A DNA stretch of 64,000 nt from Seriola aureovittata (lineage: Eukaryota > Chordata > Actinopteri > Carangiformes > Carangidae), in contig NC_079373.1 of the NCBI RefSeq assembly GCF_021018895.1, forward strand, positions 8,614,501-8,678,500, given 5' to 3'. Position numbers and translations under genes: made by a program. The notes under the pieces were generated by a model that was not told where the DNA came from, made no database searches, and saw only the letters and a program-made list of their open reading frames with translations. Each line of letters opens with the position of its first letter. Position 1 is the stretch's first letter. Below, in pieces: positions 23,932 to 35,973 of the stretch.

Positions 23932-25608
23932 CTGAAGATGACACACAAACACGATTACCACACTCACTGTCGAGTAAGCAAACATGTCTCGTGTACACAA
24001 ATGCAAACATTTGAACACAGGCATAATACATACACACACATACAGTGAGGTCCAGCTTTATCCTGCCCAATACAAAAACCCTTAAGATAAACAAAGTACC
24101 ACAATAAAAGTGCCACTGCACAATAATGCCTTTTTTTTTCTCTGGAAATTGTAAACACTCTCTGCTGCTCCTCTAATATGAAGCAGGACCCAGCAGTGAT
24201 TATGAATGGGACAGTGGCCGCGGGCCGACGGAGCTGTTGTGTTCACCAAAGTATCCGGCAGCGTACATACATCTAGCTGTACAATTAACCGGCCACTGAC
24301 AGGGGGCGTCCATCTTTTTGCAGGCAGACTAATGGCCCTGTCACTGCTGGATAATGGTGCCAGAGTACTGGTCTGCCTCACGAAAACACACACCCCCCTC
24401 CTCCTGCCGTAAATCAGTCACACAACACACGGTCTAATTGTTTGCCGGTGTCTCCCAACAGCGCTTATACATCTGCCCCCAACATCTAATAATTGTTTGC
24501 AGAGTATTTACTGGATTTTATTCTTCTTTCCTCTCTCTCACAGTGTACTGCTGTTCATACTAAACCTTATTTTCTGCACAGAAAACAAGCCTGTTTTTCT
24601 ATTATTTCATGAATTCCCTTCATCTGCCATTTATATTGTAGCGCCCATTCATCGTCAGTGTCCTGTGATAGTTACACTACCAATTTGTGGCGTCGCAATG
24701 AGCTCCTGTGATCTTCCTGTGCCAATCTTAAAACTGGACTAATCAATATATTTCATATTAACGGATTAATGGATTAAATGACTATATGTAATCTGAAAGG
24801 TGTTGCTCATCTTTCAGCTTGTTGCTTGGGTTGTCAAGGCCTGCAAACTCCACTGCCAAACATCACATTTCTAGAATGGGTAGACATACAGTATCTTTTC
24901 AGTGGAAAAAACCCTGATAAACCCGATGTACACTGCAACTGCAACTAGATGGTGAACATAGTAAACACCAGAGAAGAACCAGATGTTTCCCTCAGGAGTT
25001 TGTGATCAGCAAAACAGAACTACCAATGTTGGTCTTTTTGCTGAAAGTGTAAATAGTTAATGGTTTATCATAACAGTTAAATAAGGAGATATTGTGTCAA
25101 TGTAATTTTCTACATGTTTCTCTGCCTCTGAGTGGTTGAACAAACCCATTTGTGCAGCTTTAACATTAAAAGTGGGGGCTGTAACTCAACTCCACAAAAA
25201 TAATAATCACCCACGTAACCCATAGGAGCAACACTGTCCAGCCCTTAGGCCTAACATGCTGCTCCTCGTCGGGGTGCAGAACTCCTCCAGATCTCAGGCC
25301 TGAAGATGAAGCTAGGGGCTAATTACAGTCTTAGCCTTTCAGCTATGCCACAGGAGGCCATGCGCTGCGGCGCAGCACCATCCTCAACCAGAACTCTTAA
25401 AAACCCCTATTGGTGCTGAGTCTGTAACTAAAAAAGCCAGGGGGGGCAGTTCTCCCCCTCTAACAGTCACAGCGGGGGCGAGTTCCCCCTTTAATGTGCT
25501 GCCATTAAAAATGAATGGGCTCTCCTGCTGGGAGACAGTGGTTGTGTGCGACAAAATAAAAGGAGACTTTTTATGTTGAATCAAATGAGAGCTGGTGTAG
25601 ACAGGGCC

Positions 25609-25651
<43 letters not shown>

Positions 25652-25663
25652 GTCCCACTGTAC
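23932..25663 (-). other. pdzrn4: pdzrn4 intron (1.7 kb)
   Basis: GT-AG intron. Contains the (AG)n tract beside the upstream exon's donor and a GC-richer section at 24180-24420 with no coding frame on the gene strand. Confidence 0.9.
25613..25648. repeat. (AG)n microsatellite next to a pdzrn4 splice donor
   Basis: 36 bp of AG, which is (CU)n in the pdzrn4 transcript, lying at about +16 to +51 from the donor of the 63-nt PDZ2 exon. CU-rich tracts of this kind are typical binding sites for polypyrimidine tract binding proteins. Confidence 0.97.
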
Positions 25664-25726
25664 CTGCAAAATGCGATCCCCCTCTCGGATGCGTCCATCT
25701 CTGGCAGCGATGCTGTTGGGACTGAT
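25664..25726 (-). CDS. pdzrn4: pdzrn4 coding exon: middle of PDZ2 (63 nt)
   Basis: A small 63-nt, phase 0/0 exon encoding 21 residues that begin ISPNSIAARDG and end in GDRILQ. This is the highly conserved middle of a PDZ domain, the turn after strand C and the G-D-x-I-L strand. Acceptor TTCACAG, donor GTACAG. The intron just after the donor contains a 36-bp (CT)n tract on the sense strand. Because its length is a multiple of three it could be skipped without a frameshift, which would delete the core of PDZ2. The join to the next exon restores the canonical RILQ-INGQDV sequence. Confidence 0.95.
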
Positions 25727-27997
25727 CTGTGAAGGTAGAGGGAGAAATGTAATGCCTCTAAAACACTTTCAATCTTAATTCAAGAGAATCAAGGAATAGC
25801 TGAAAAAAATGTTTGAATTCATTATGAACATCACCCAGCTAGACATGTCTAGGCTTTTATTAACAATGTGAGCAGCACACACTGGGTGAGCTGCCATGGA
25901 AAGACCATTGATGTCAAATGATTTTCCCATGGTAACTTGGTCAGTTTTTAAAACCATTTTGACCGTGAGAAAAAGCCAAATAACAAACTGGGTTATCACC
26001 GTCATCATTTAAGTCCTCAATTGTATGCACCTCAGTTGCGATATCCTGGCAGGTTGATAGAGCACAAGCCTCTGCATATAGCAACTACAGCCTATAACTC
26101 AACCCCAATACATGATGCACCTGCTCCTCCTATAAGTAATGTTAGTGAACAAGGGGGCAGGACACTCTTTCATCGGCCAATCAATCGGTGTCTGGGGCCA
26201 TTCGTTTCACTCTCTCCTATCAGGTGGGATCTCTGGAGATGGTGAAGTTCTGTGGCACTCCATCTTCATGATAGTCCACTCCCACACAGAGGACCACTCA
26301 TTAATGGGAGGGAGGTCACTAGACAGGAATGGGGGTAGGAGGCCTGGAGGGGAAACTGAAGATAATCTTTCTGCGGTTATGGGGAGAGCACGCACACCCT
26401 GAACAATCCACAACTGAAATATAGGGGATCTGCTAATTGTTAAAGACATCATTGTTAGTGGTGAAATGGCTGTGGTTACAGTTTTGCCACAGAGCAAGGA
26501 GATTTAACTCTCAGCTTTGGTCCATTTTTTGTGTGGACTGTGCTCTTCTCATTGTGTTTGAACTGTCGGGAGAAAATGGATCTGGGGAAAACAAAGAGGT
26601 GGGGGGTGGAGTGTAAACTCTTGGCTGCCCATTGGTGTGAATGAGTGTGCCTGTCGCAGCTTTGCCACGGACTGGTAACTTATGCAAGGGGACCTGCCCA
26701 ATGCATGCTAGGATATACTCCAGCCCCTGTCCCCCCTGAATAGAAATAACTATGTACTAGAGGACAAACGAAATGTACTTTTTCTGCTCTTGTTCTTCTG
26801 CATTAGTTAACCACTGTGCTGTGAAAGACAATTAAAACAAAGGGAAATCAAATTAAACAACAACGAGTGGAACAATGTGGCCACTCAACACGAGCTACAA
26901 ATCTAAGAAATTTAGCATGTTTTAAAATGACCTTGCATTTTTCCAAACTTCACGTTGATTTGTTCTTATGCAACACAACAGCACCTTATTTGAGCATGCA
27001 ACAACCTGTATACAGTGACATTCAGCCACCTCATCTAAATGCAGCAGGCTCCTCTTAGCCTGACTTTTTTTTTTTTGCAGAGCGAACACTTAAGGATGCT
27101 GCCAGGAGCCACAGACCTCAGTGATTTATATTCCACTCAGCTCTCAAAGCGAACACCTTGCAGGGTCCTAGTCAACTTCAAACGAATCGGAGAGAAAGTT
27201 GAGCAGAATGGAGAACGGCACTTTCTATGCCACCAACAAGTGGACTGACATGCTTGCTGATGTCTGCTGTACTGGAAGTACTAGGTGCACAACAAGACCT
27301 GAAATCATTGTTGTTGTTGTTTTTTCTGTCTTGGAAGTCATTCAGTGTTGGCAGTTGAAAGTGTAATCATGCAGTTAGAACATTGCCAAACTGTTCAATA
27401 ATGTCATTTGTGTTTGATAAAAGAGTTTAATATTAAAATTACTACACCCAGTAGAGAAACCTGCTATGCTCACATGAATGCTAAAGTGAAACATAAACTG
27501 GAAAATGAATATTAAATGTCACAATTGATTTAGTCTCAAAAATTTGTTTTTTCTAGTTTCTGTTTGGACATTTTACTCAGGCACTCTGACCTAGCTGTGA
27601 TGATTGTCTGTTTCTACAGCACTGTATGATATGTAAATGTGAGACTAGGAAATTAAATGTAGAATTTATAGAATATGCATATACCTTTTGCCCCAAGAGT
27701 ATTATTATTTTCATTTTCTAACAGCTAGCAACCGTGGTGGTTGGCAAAACAAGAAACTAGCGAGAGGAATTTACATGTATGATGCATATTTTCTTGGCAG
27801 TGTCTCCAGGAGCAAGGCAAAGTGGGAAAAGATAAAAGAGAGATGATTCAATGTGTACAGAGACCTCGACTGCAAAACTTAAGTTTCCTCATGGCAAACT
27901 AAGCTGGAAGAAGCACTCGTATCTATCTCGTATGAATGAAATAAACCCTATCTAGTCGAGTCATCCAAGTCTCACATCTTGCAAGTTTTCCACTCAC
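25727..27997 (-). other. pdzrn4: pdzrn4 intron (2.3 kb)
   Basis: GT-AG intron. Holds one diverged dispersed repeat (26625-26750); the rest shows nothing recognisable. Confidence 0.9.
26625..26750 (+). mobile_element. Diverged fish retroposon fragment (LINE/SINE 3' type)
   Basis: Contains the ordered landmarks GTGTGAATGAGTGTGCCTGT, CCACGGACTGGTAACTT, ACCTGCCCAATGCATGCTAG and GATATACTCCAGCCCC. These correspond to the widespread fish repeat with 'gactggcgacctgtccagg' and 'gctgggataggctccagcc' text, recalled from memory. The copy is old. Confidence 0.65.
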
Positions 27998-28096
27998 CTC
28001 ACTGACATAGATGGCCACATCCTCCTCTTCATCTGTCCTGTAGCACAGAGTTAACCCCAACTTCTCTTGGCTGTTGAGTCGACACAATTCCACTTC
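27998..28096 (-). CDS. pdzrn4: pdzrn4 coding exon: first part of PDZ2
   Basis: A 99-nt, phase 0/0 exon of 33 codons, [20 protein letters not shown] and onward to AIYVSE. It supplies the first strand of PDZ2, the carboxylate-binding loop (KLGLT, the equivalent of the GLGF loop), strand B and the acidic DEEED turn. The acceptor is unusually clear: a long pyrimidine tract ending TCTACACAG. The donor is GTGAGTG. A dispersed repeat begins only about 50 bp upstream of the acceptor. PDZ2 is a peptide-recognition module; its partners cannot be read from sequence. Skipping this exon would keep frame but destroy the ligand-binding loop. Confidence 0.94.
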
Positions 28097-28144
28097 CTGT
28101 GTAGATAAAAGGGGAAAAACTAAAATGTAAAAACAGAGTCCACA

Positions 28145-28510
28145 TCCATGCGTGGCATGCCAACATGCTGATGTTCAGTTTAGCATATTAGCATGGCAAA
28201 ATTTACTAATTAGCACTACACAAAGTGCAGCTGATGGGGATGTCAGTAGTTTCACAGGTACTGAAGGAGCCATGAATGTCTGCCCCAAATTTCTTGGCAA
28301 TCCACCCAATTGTTGTTGAGATATCGACAACAACCGGATGACACTGAATCACAAATGTCAACCTCAAGCTGGCACTAAACATGCGAGGGGATCACTGAAG
28401 TTATTGGGGTTTGCCTTCTGGGGGCCATGAATTTCTGCAAATATGTTGGCAATTCATCTGATAGTTGTTGACATATTTCAGTCCGGGGCAAAGTGGTCAA
28501 CCACCTAAGC
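28145..28510 (+). mobile_element. High-copy percomorph dispersed repeat, about 50 bp from a splice acceptor
   Basis: The text GGGGATCACTGAAGTTATTG, GGGGGCCATGAATTTCTGCA, TTGGCAATCCACCCAATTGT, TGTTGACATATTTCAGTC and the early GTTTAGCATATTAGCATGGC match, in order, a non-coding repeat I know to be extremely abundant in percomorph fishes. Two internal sub-sections repeat the 'ccatgaat...ggcaatccat' theme. Name not recalled. Confidence 0.75.
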
Positions 28511-30311
28511 AACAGGCAGACATTGTCATTCCTGGAACGAAGGCAAGCTGAACATTTAAGGATATAGAGAACATATAACGCTCATTTTTTAACCCGGGAA
28601 ATAGGAGTTGACAAAACAATCTCACCACGGGGTCAATTTAGTAGAAGTTCTGGGGTCTTTGATCACATCACATAGACTTCTTCAGGAGATGGAGTTTGAC
28701 CAGTTGTCATGGAATTGCGGAAGGTCAAATTCCCATTTTTCTGAAAAAGTAAAACCAACATGGAAGAAAAATCCTTGAGCTCCAGAACAGCGACTAAACG
28801 AAATGAACTTACGGTGATATTATTTTGCCAACAATGCAGTTTCTGTTTCTGTACCAACCTTTAAAGAAAAAAACAGACACTGATCTGAGACACCAAATAA
28901 ATTCCATACAGTTACATAAAACTAAAACGTCGATGCATGACAATGGCTACACAAACACGAAGGATCTCCCTCACTGAAGATCAAATAACAAATATTCTTC
29001 CAAGTTCCTTCACAAAAATTCCAACTTGTTGTTGAGTTTGAATCGTCAACTCTTGTGTGCGGTTTTTGAGTCTCAAAGTGTTTGATCATGAAAGACGCTC
29101 TCAGCTTGCAGAGTTTGATCGGTGGAGCTTTGATGAATGTCAAAGGACCTCAAGTGTTTTTCTTTCAAGTTGCTGCCAATTTATAGAACGTTAGACTATA
29201 AATAAACTGTAATTATGCTAGTGCTACCAGATATACATGTTTGCTGCAGCACTAACGTATTCCTCATCTTCCCATGGGGAGAGATAAACAAACTATTGAC
29301 TTACAAATCAGTGGTCGCCAAATTTCCCACGAGCCTCTTGGAACATAACTTAGCACCCTGGTGTCTCCACGAACCCGTCATTTAAGTTCATATTTACAAA
29401 AACACAAAAAGTGAGATTTGATTAACCACACCCAGAGCTTGGGCGGCGTGCCACAGTCCCCCCCCCATCTAAAATCAAAAACCAACCAAACACTACTTTC
29501 TAATTTCCACATTTTCACATAAAGCACTCTGCACTCTGTTTCCCACAACAGAGGTGCAGCCAAACACACCAAACAGCACAAGCCCGTGCTCCATCTCCAA
29601 ATGCTGAAACATATCAAGGGGTGTTGGAGGGAATCAAGTGTGAAATGGCCTCTCCTCCCAAGGTCTTCATTAGAGCAGAAACACACCAACTCTCAGCAGC
29701 AGGAGTGAGGTGGTTGAGTGGAGAGGAGGGTGGAGGGGGGCAGAGAGAAATGAGGCAGTGGCGAGGGCTCTGGTGGGGCTCAGAGGGGTCTCGCACAGAA
29801 ACAGATTCATTTCCTCTGTGACAAGTGTGGGTTGGCTGGTTACACGTGTCAGATGTGGCAAGGCTTGGGAAGAGGACGGGTGGGGATGGTGTGTCTGGAG
29901 GGGTGGTGGTTAAAGTCTGACCACGGCGGGATGAGATGAGGGGAAGAACGGGAGGAGGCCAATACCACTGCCAGAGAGCTACCACCTGGTGCCTCTGGCT
30001 ACCCCTGCTAAACTGTTTATGACCCTCCCCCTTCAATTTCCTCATACAAACACACAAACACACCTTTAGGCTCAATTCCAATTTTCTCCTTCTTCCCAGT
30101 CACTAATTTCTTCATATACTTCTCGAACTCTGCTTTTCACCCACATTGACAGATACATTTTGGACTGGGATGTGCTGCTGCTGCTGCTGCCGGGCTATAC
30201 ACACTCCCATTCACTCTCATACTCAAAAGAATAATTCCTGCGTCCCTGCACAAACCCTGTACTTACACACACAAGTACACTCAGCAGAGCACACGCGTTA
30301 GCACAGACATT

Positions 30312-30330
30312 AAAAAAAAAAAAAAAAAAA
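30312..30330. repeat. Poly-A run (19 bp)
   Basis: Homopolymer of A inside the 8.6-kb intron; not preceded by a recognisable retroposon body. Confidence 0.95.
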
Positions 30331-32191
30331 GAGCTGGAGAGAAACGACATCCGAGCTTTGTCGTTTTATCTTTTCTCGACAGCCTCCACCTGACGGGGAG
30401 CTCAGATCTTTAATTGACTGTCTCAGAAGCGATGACAACTTCAAACCCCCGACTGATCTGTAAGGATACAACGTGAAAGAGGGAAGAAGCTTTCGTGCCG
30501 ACTACATGAACAAAGTCAGATGCATAAATCCATCATTAACTATGTTAAAATTGTTACTAATGAGCTACCTCCGTTATTGTTGTTAGCAATATTATTAAAG
30601 CGGCGCGTCTCCTGATTCAACGGAGCAGTCATGGAGGTAATGGGAGCTGCGGAGACGGTGCACACCTTGCATGCTAATATGATGTGAGAAGTTGAAGTGG
30701 GATATCTGTTGGAAATACTGAAGTCACAAGCAATGTCTTGGAGACATCTGTCTAAAAATAAACCACACAAATTAATCGCTAGTACCGAGGCAAAGCAGAG
30801 GTGTGAGCAGGCACTACATCATCCCTATCTGGCTCTGGGAAACAGGCCTAAAGTTACCTCTGACTAATTAACTACATATAGTGCAGGAGACCTATGGCTA
30901 AATGATCAGAGAGAATAGATTGCTACAATTACTGCATGTTGGATGAAATGTCAAACCTGCATGTGTGTGTGTTTAATGTGCAGCACGTCACTCTTTTGTC
31001 TTTACCGTATGTTCTTTTGGTTTCTTGTTTTAAGAAAACTATGTAGAAAAAAAAATCGCCCACTCATGCTCCTCAGTAAAAGGAGGGGTGTCTCTTGATC
31101 CATCAAACACACGTTCACCAATCTCTGTCCCTCCTCTTGCCGTTTTAATTTTTTTTTTTCCCCCTCCATTTTCCAGCCAAGCTCTCTGCCTCTCAGGCAG
31201 GAGAGGCACAGGGACGAGGGATGACAGTAAATTGATGACTGCGATTGCGTGATTAGGGGGGAGATTGGCGCCCACCATCAAAGCACATTGGATGCTGTCA
31301 TAATAATATTGCCTTTGATTACCAGTAATTAAAAAGGCAGTCACAAATGCATTGATGGCTACCAGTACCTCATGTTGTCAGAACTCACCGAAACTAATCA
31401 AAGGAACGGATACTAACACGGTGTTGTGGCCATATACACATCAACGGATCCAAGGAAATGTATGATGTTTGAGTGTGAAACTCTGGCTATGAGGCATGGC
31501 CTGTGTTTCCTTTATCCAATCAAGCTAGCCATCAGAGAGGGCAGAGACAGAGAATCCTGCGCTGAGTCCAGGATTTGTTTAGTCTTAATCTTGGGGGGGA
31601 ATGCACATTCATAATCAATCAATTGGCTGCAAGATATCCCCTTCCACTGCTCCACTGCTTGTGAAGCAGGACTTAAGTCCAACTTCAAGGTTAAACTGAG
31701 AAGGAGCTGCAGTGGAGAACATTAATGGTGGACATTGACTGTCAGTCCCTACTGGGTACAGGTACACAACAGAACTAATGGTTACTGGGAAAATTAAAAA
31801 AAAAAATCACATTATAGTTGGAAACTGGAGAATGAGTTTACAAGAACTGCAGTACCCTGGTCACTGAAAAACCGACCAGTAATCAAATTTCTTGACCTTT
31901 GACCCCTGAACATATTTTCAATCAAGGCTGGTTTATTTTAAGTGTTTAAGACGACACTGTAGTGAGAGCTTTAAATTGAGAATGTGACTGACTTTCACAG
32001 ATAGTCAAGCGTTCATCTGTGGAAATCGATCTTTACAGAAGTGTAGAAGCTCCCATTCTTTATTTCAGGGTCCGTTTTCACTTTAGTCAGACTGACTAGG
32101 TTTTAATTACTTTGGATGCAAATGTGGTGCTTTCTTTCATCCTGCTACGGATAGATAGGACTCGCTGTCTGCACTCTTTCATGAGCATGTG

Positions 32192-32213
32192 CTCGTCTAA
32201 AAACCTAGACGAG
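32192..32213. repeat. Short inverted repeat (8-bp arms, 6-bp loop)
   Basis: CTCGTCTA and TAGACGAG flank AAAACC, just outside the left end of the inverted-repeat element at 32231. Confidence 0.85.
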
Positions 32214-32230
32214 TGGTGCCACTTTGCAGT

Positions 32231-33200
32231 AAGACTACCCTTATGAAGAATTTATAAATGGTTTATAATAAGTTTATTCATTCGGATGTTAACACTTTAT
32301 AAATTATGTATTGACTAATATAAACAAGTTATAACAGTTTTCATACAATGATGCAGGCTCACTATTTGGCAAGATCAAGTTAATGCTTGCTACCCATTAA
32401 TCTTACTAATGACTTACTTCCGTTTATAACTGGTAAAAGGAAGTCTAATTGTAAGATGTAAAACACATAATTTATTAAGGAATTACTATTATTTATAACT
32501 GGTAAAAGGGAGCCTTATTGTAACTCATTAATTCCTTAAGGAAAGTTACCAACTACATTACCTGGAATGCTGAAGTCCTAAAGAAGATACCAACCAGCAA
32601 AGGGCGGCAAATCTCCATTTTAAAATCCAGTGTGCAGAACAATCTGATAGCATATGTCATATCAACACCTGTGACTATAATGAGGAAGCTGCTGATAGCA
32701 TGTCAAGGTAAACAATACTGCCAAGGCCTTAGAGTCTGAATCTGGTCATTTGATATTATAATTTGATTTGCCAAATGAAACTTTTTGACCATTAAGATGC
32801 TGATGGTGGTTAATTGCTAGGTAAAAAAGCTTAATGATGGAGGTTACAAAGAAAGCTCAGTAACTAATGATAATGACAGTCCTCGGACACGGGTCTGCTC
32901 TCCACCCCTACACCAGCCTGCGATCTTTCGGTGACAGAGCACTCAGTGCGGCAGCCTCCGCCCTCTGGAACTCTCTCCCGGAGGAGATTCACGCAGCCTC
33001 GTCTCTGGACATTTACAAACCAGCTGAAAACACACCTGTTCACCAAGGATTATGGAAATTTATTTTGCAAGCAACAAGTCACTGTTGCCCATTTTATCTA
33101 ATGTGTTATAACAGTGTATAAATGATTTATAAAGTGTTAACAAGCTAATTAATAAACTGGTAATAAACCATTCATAGATCCTCTATAATGGTAGTACCAG
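32231..33200. mobile_element. Putative non-autonomous element with about 100-bp imperfect terminal inverted repeats
   Basis: The left end 32231-32336 and the reverse complement of 33101-33200 share an ordered set: ACTACC, TTAT, ATGAATGG or ATAAATGGTTTAT, AGTTTATT, GTTAACACTTTATAAAT and GTTATAACA. Inside are two direct copies of a 31-bp unit (TTTATAACTGGTAAAAGG plus tail) at 32423-32454 and 32492-32523, and a TTAAGGAATTA/TAATTCCTTAAGG inverted pair. A LINE coding fragment sits in the right half. No transposase frame, so a MITE-like or composite element; target-site duplication not evident. Confidence 0.6.
32890..33055 (+). pseudogene. C-terminal fragment of a LINE reverse-transcriptase protein, frameshifted
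   Basis: The frame reads LRSFGDRALSAAASALWNSL followed by PEEIHAASSLDIYK. This is the S-F-G-D-R-A ... L-W-N-S-L-P signature found at the C-terminus of many fish non-LTR retrotransposon proteins. Near 33020 a small indel shifts frame; the continuing homologous text (LKTHLF-like) is in another frame. The upstream RT and endonuclease domains are absent. It could not make a working protein. The clade (L2 or Rex1-like) cannot be fixed from this short piece. Confidence 0.75.
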
Positions 33201-33991
33201 ATGAGTTTATATGTTATGTCCATACAGCATGGAAGAAAAAAAATCAGGTTTCTCCAGCAGAAATCTAGCTGCATTAACAGGGTTTTACTTCTAATTACAG
33301 AAATCTTTTCTCTTTTACATGATGTTTAAGAAATAATTTTGCCTTAAAATGCCATCAGCAACCTGGTTACTCAAACCTGCATTACTTTTTGGCCAACTGG
33401 GGAAAGCAGAACAAGCTATAAACTGTTAAATATTTAGTTCTTTAGCTATTAAATGCCACATTATGTTCACCATCTAGTCGCTAACTTAGTCTGCCATTTG
33501 GTGCTGCCCATATAGTGAGCAGTGGGTTTATCAAACCTGTCTCATTGAGAACAGCTGCCTGCTGTGGCTGGAAAACGGGGTTAATAACAGTGGTGGTGAG
33601 ACTGAATCAAAATAGACAGGCTGCATTCAGACCGACATTAGCCTTGCATGAAAAATTTTCATTTGAATGAGATCAGTCTAGTGTCGCAGTGGGGGTGCCA
33701 ATGCATCAGGCACCGGCAAAAAAAAACAAAAAACCCCAACAACACAGAGTTATATTTCTCCACACTGCAACACAACGTCATCAATCAATATGCACGAGCT
33801 CACATTCCATTACTACGACTGTAACGTTGATGTCATATGCATTTCCACTGTTTACCTTGCAACTGTTGCAACAAAAAATTAAGCTATTACAGTCGTGATC
33901 CTGTCTCGCAGTTTTATAAACGGCGTTGCAGCGTTTTGGCATTTGATACGCTGCTTACTCAAACCAGCCTGCTTCAGTTGTATTTCATGTG

Positions 33992-33994
<3 letters not shown>

Positions 33995-34078
<84 letters not shown>
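33995..34078. repeat. (CA)n microsatellite, 42 units
   Basis: 84 bp of pure CA followed by imperfect CACACT units. Apparent open frames across it on both strands are artefacts. Confidence 0.98.
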
Positions 34079-34081
<3 letters not shown>

Positions 34082-35449
34082 TCACACTCACACTCACACT
34101 CACAAACACCAATTCAGGAACTTTATTTGTTTTAACACCTGGCAAAACAATGAGCAAAAAGGCGCCAACTAGGGTGCTATTTCTCTGTGGGTTCACCTCT
34201 ATGAGTGACACCTTCGGCATCACATTAAACATCAATCATCTGATCCATTGTTAGTGTAAAAAAATATTGATTAAAGCACCTATGTGCCTGTGAGCGCACA
34301 GATCGTCAGTGATATAGGTTCTATGGTGGAAAAGGTAAATTAAAAACAAACTCAAAAGAGTCTTTTGATGTTTCACAGAAAACAGTGGTTAGTCCACACA
34401 AGCTGATAACTGTGACGCTCGGCTTGATTGGATGGAGACAAGCGGTATGTGGCGTATCCTGTGGCCATTTATCTACCAGGTCCAGAATCATAACAATTGA
34501 AATTCAAACTGATTTTTCACATGAGCCCACACACCATACAAATACACAATATACGATGAATGCATATTTCAGTGGCATCTGGCATCGCTCCTCCTCATCA
34601 GCCACTGTACTCCGGGACTCTCTCATGTTGATTACCCTGAGAGAAACATCGACGTCCTGGTGTATTAGAAAGGTGAATTAGATTTAGATGGTTTCTCTGA
34701 GATGTGACGGTGCACTGCTCTCCCCCACTGTGCTTTTTTCATCTAACAAAAGTAATTTAAGGAAATGTCTTTCCTTGGTTCTCGTTTCTCTTTTTCAGCG
34801 GGGAGTGAGGGATCAGGCCGACCCTGAAAGTGGCTTTTCAGCTTTTACCTACATCCCCTTCGCATCGTTTTCAGTTGACATACAGTAAGTGGGGCTGCAT
34901 TAGTGGGTATCTAACCCCCTGAGTATGAAATAAAAAAAAATGGTGCAGGCTACAAAGCATACACAGTATAATAGGATTTGTTAATAGCAATGAGGCATAA
35001 AGAGAGGCTTTCATATATTATATTTATTCTGATTTGACACTGCTGCCTCTGCGATCCGAGCGGGTGCACAAATCTCTTTAGGATGTGAAGAAACGGCTGA
35101 AGCTCAGTGGGTGGAAGCATTCGGAACAAATTCAAATGAAACAAATAAGAGAGAGGGAGGGGTGAGCGATCATCATACATCAGACCTCTCAGAGCGCTCG
35201 CCAGCAATATGCTTGCATTGACTCAGAAATAAAGAATATTGGACCAGAGCAGAGAGCGGAGACGGAGTCTGGTTATCTCTTCCCGTCACAGTTGAATCAG
35301 TGCGTCTGTATGTATATCTGTATATGTCAGAGATCAACAGCCTTAGAAACACCACCTCTCCAGCTGCTTCTGTTACTTACACCCCAGTAAAGATGCAGAA
35401 GCAAAGAAATGAGTTTCCATCTTCTTTTTTTCCCCTTACCAGAACCTGC

Positions 35450-35451
<2 letters not shown>

Positions 35452-35518
<67 letters not shown>
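35452..35518. repeat. (CA)n microsatellite, about 33 units
   Basis: Pure dinucleotide run of 67 bp in the 8.6-kb intron. Confidence 0.98.
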
Positions 35519-35520
<2 letters not shown>

Positions 35521-35926
35521 CATTTTAATTGGTTTTGATCGAGCTCAGTGTCGACCAATTTGCTAGTGTTTTCTTCCACAGTTGTGAAAACAATAAGAAA
35601 ATCTCAGGTAACAGTGTCAATGTTTGGAGCTTTTTATACTTTTTGCCTTGTAAGGAAAAAAAAAACCCCAAAAAATGGAAAAACATGGAGGCATGTCATC
35701 ATTGCCAGGAGAAGTAAGGTGCAATGTGGCTGATCATCTGTCACTACCGTCCCCCTGGGATCTGCCTGTAGAGTCAAAGTGTGTGTGCCCTTACACCAAT
35801 TCGTGAGCATCATTGAATACAGCCTGCTCAGTGTTCAATGTGTGTCTATTAGTTGCAAGGGTTAGGCGTGTGTTTGTGTTGGTACATATGAGTATAACTG
35901 TACTAAATCTTTAGCATTAAGTGTAC

Positions 35927-35973
35927 CACACACACACACACACACACACCACGTACACACACACACACACACA
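35927..35973. repeat. Interrupted (CA)n microsatellite
   Basis: Two CA runs separated by CACGTA. Confidence 0.95.

Noticed and set aside
33837..34254. Open frames of 111-119 codons spanning the CA array
   Set aside because: Their length is caused by the dinucleotide repeat, which lacks stops in every frame.
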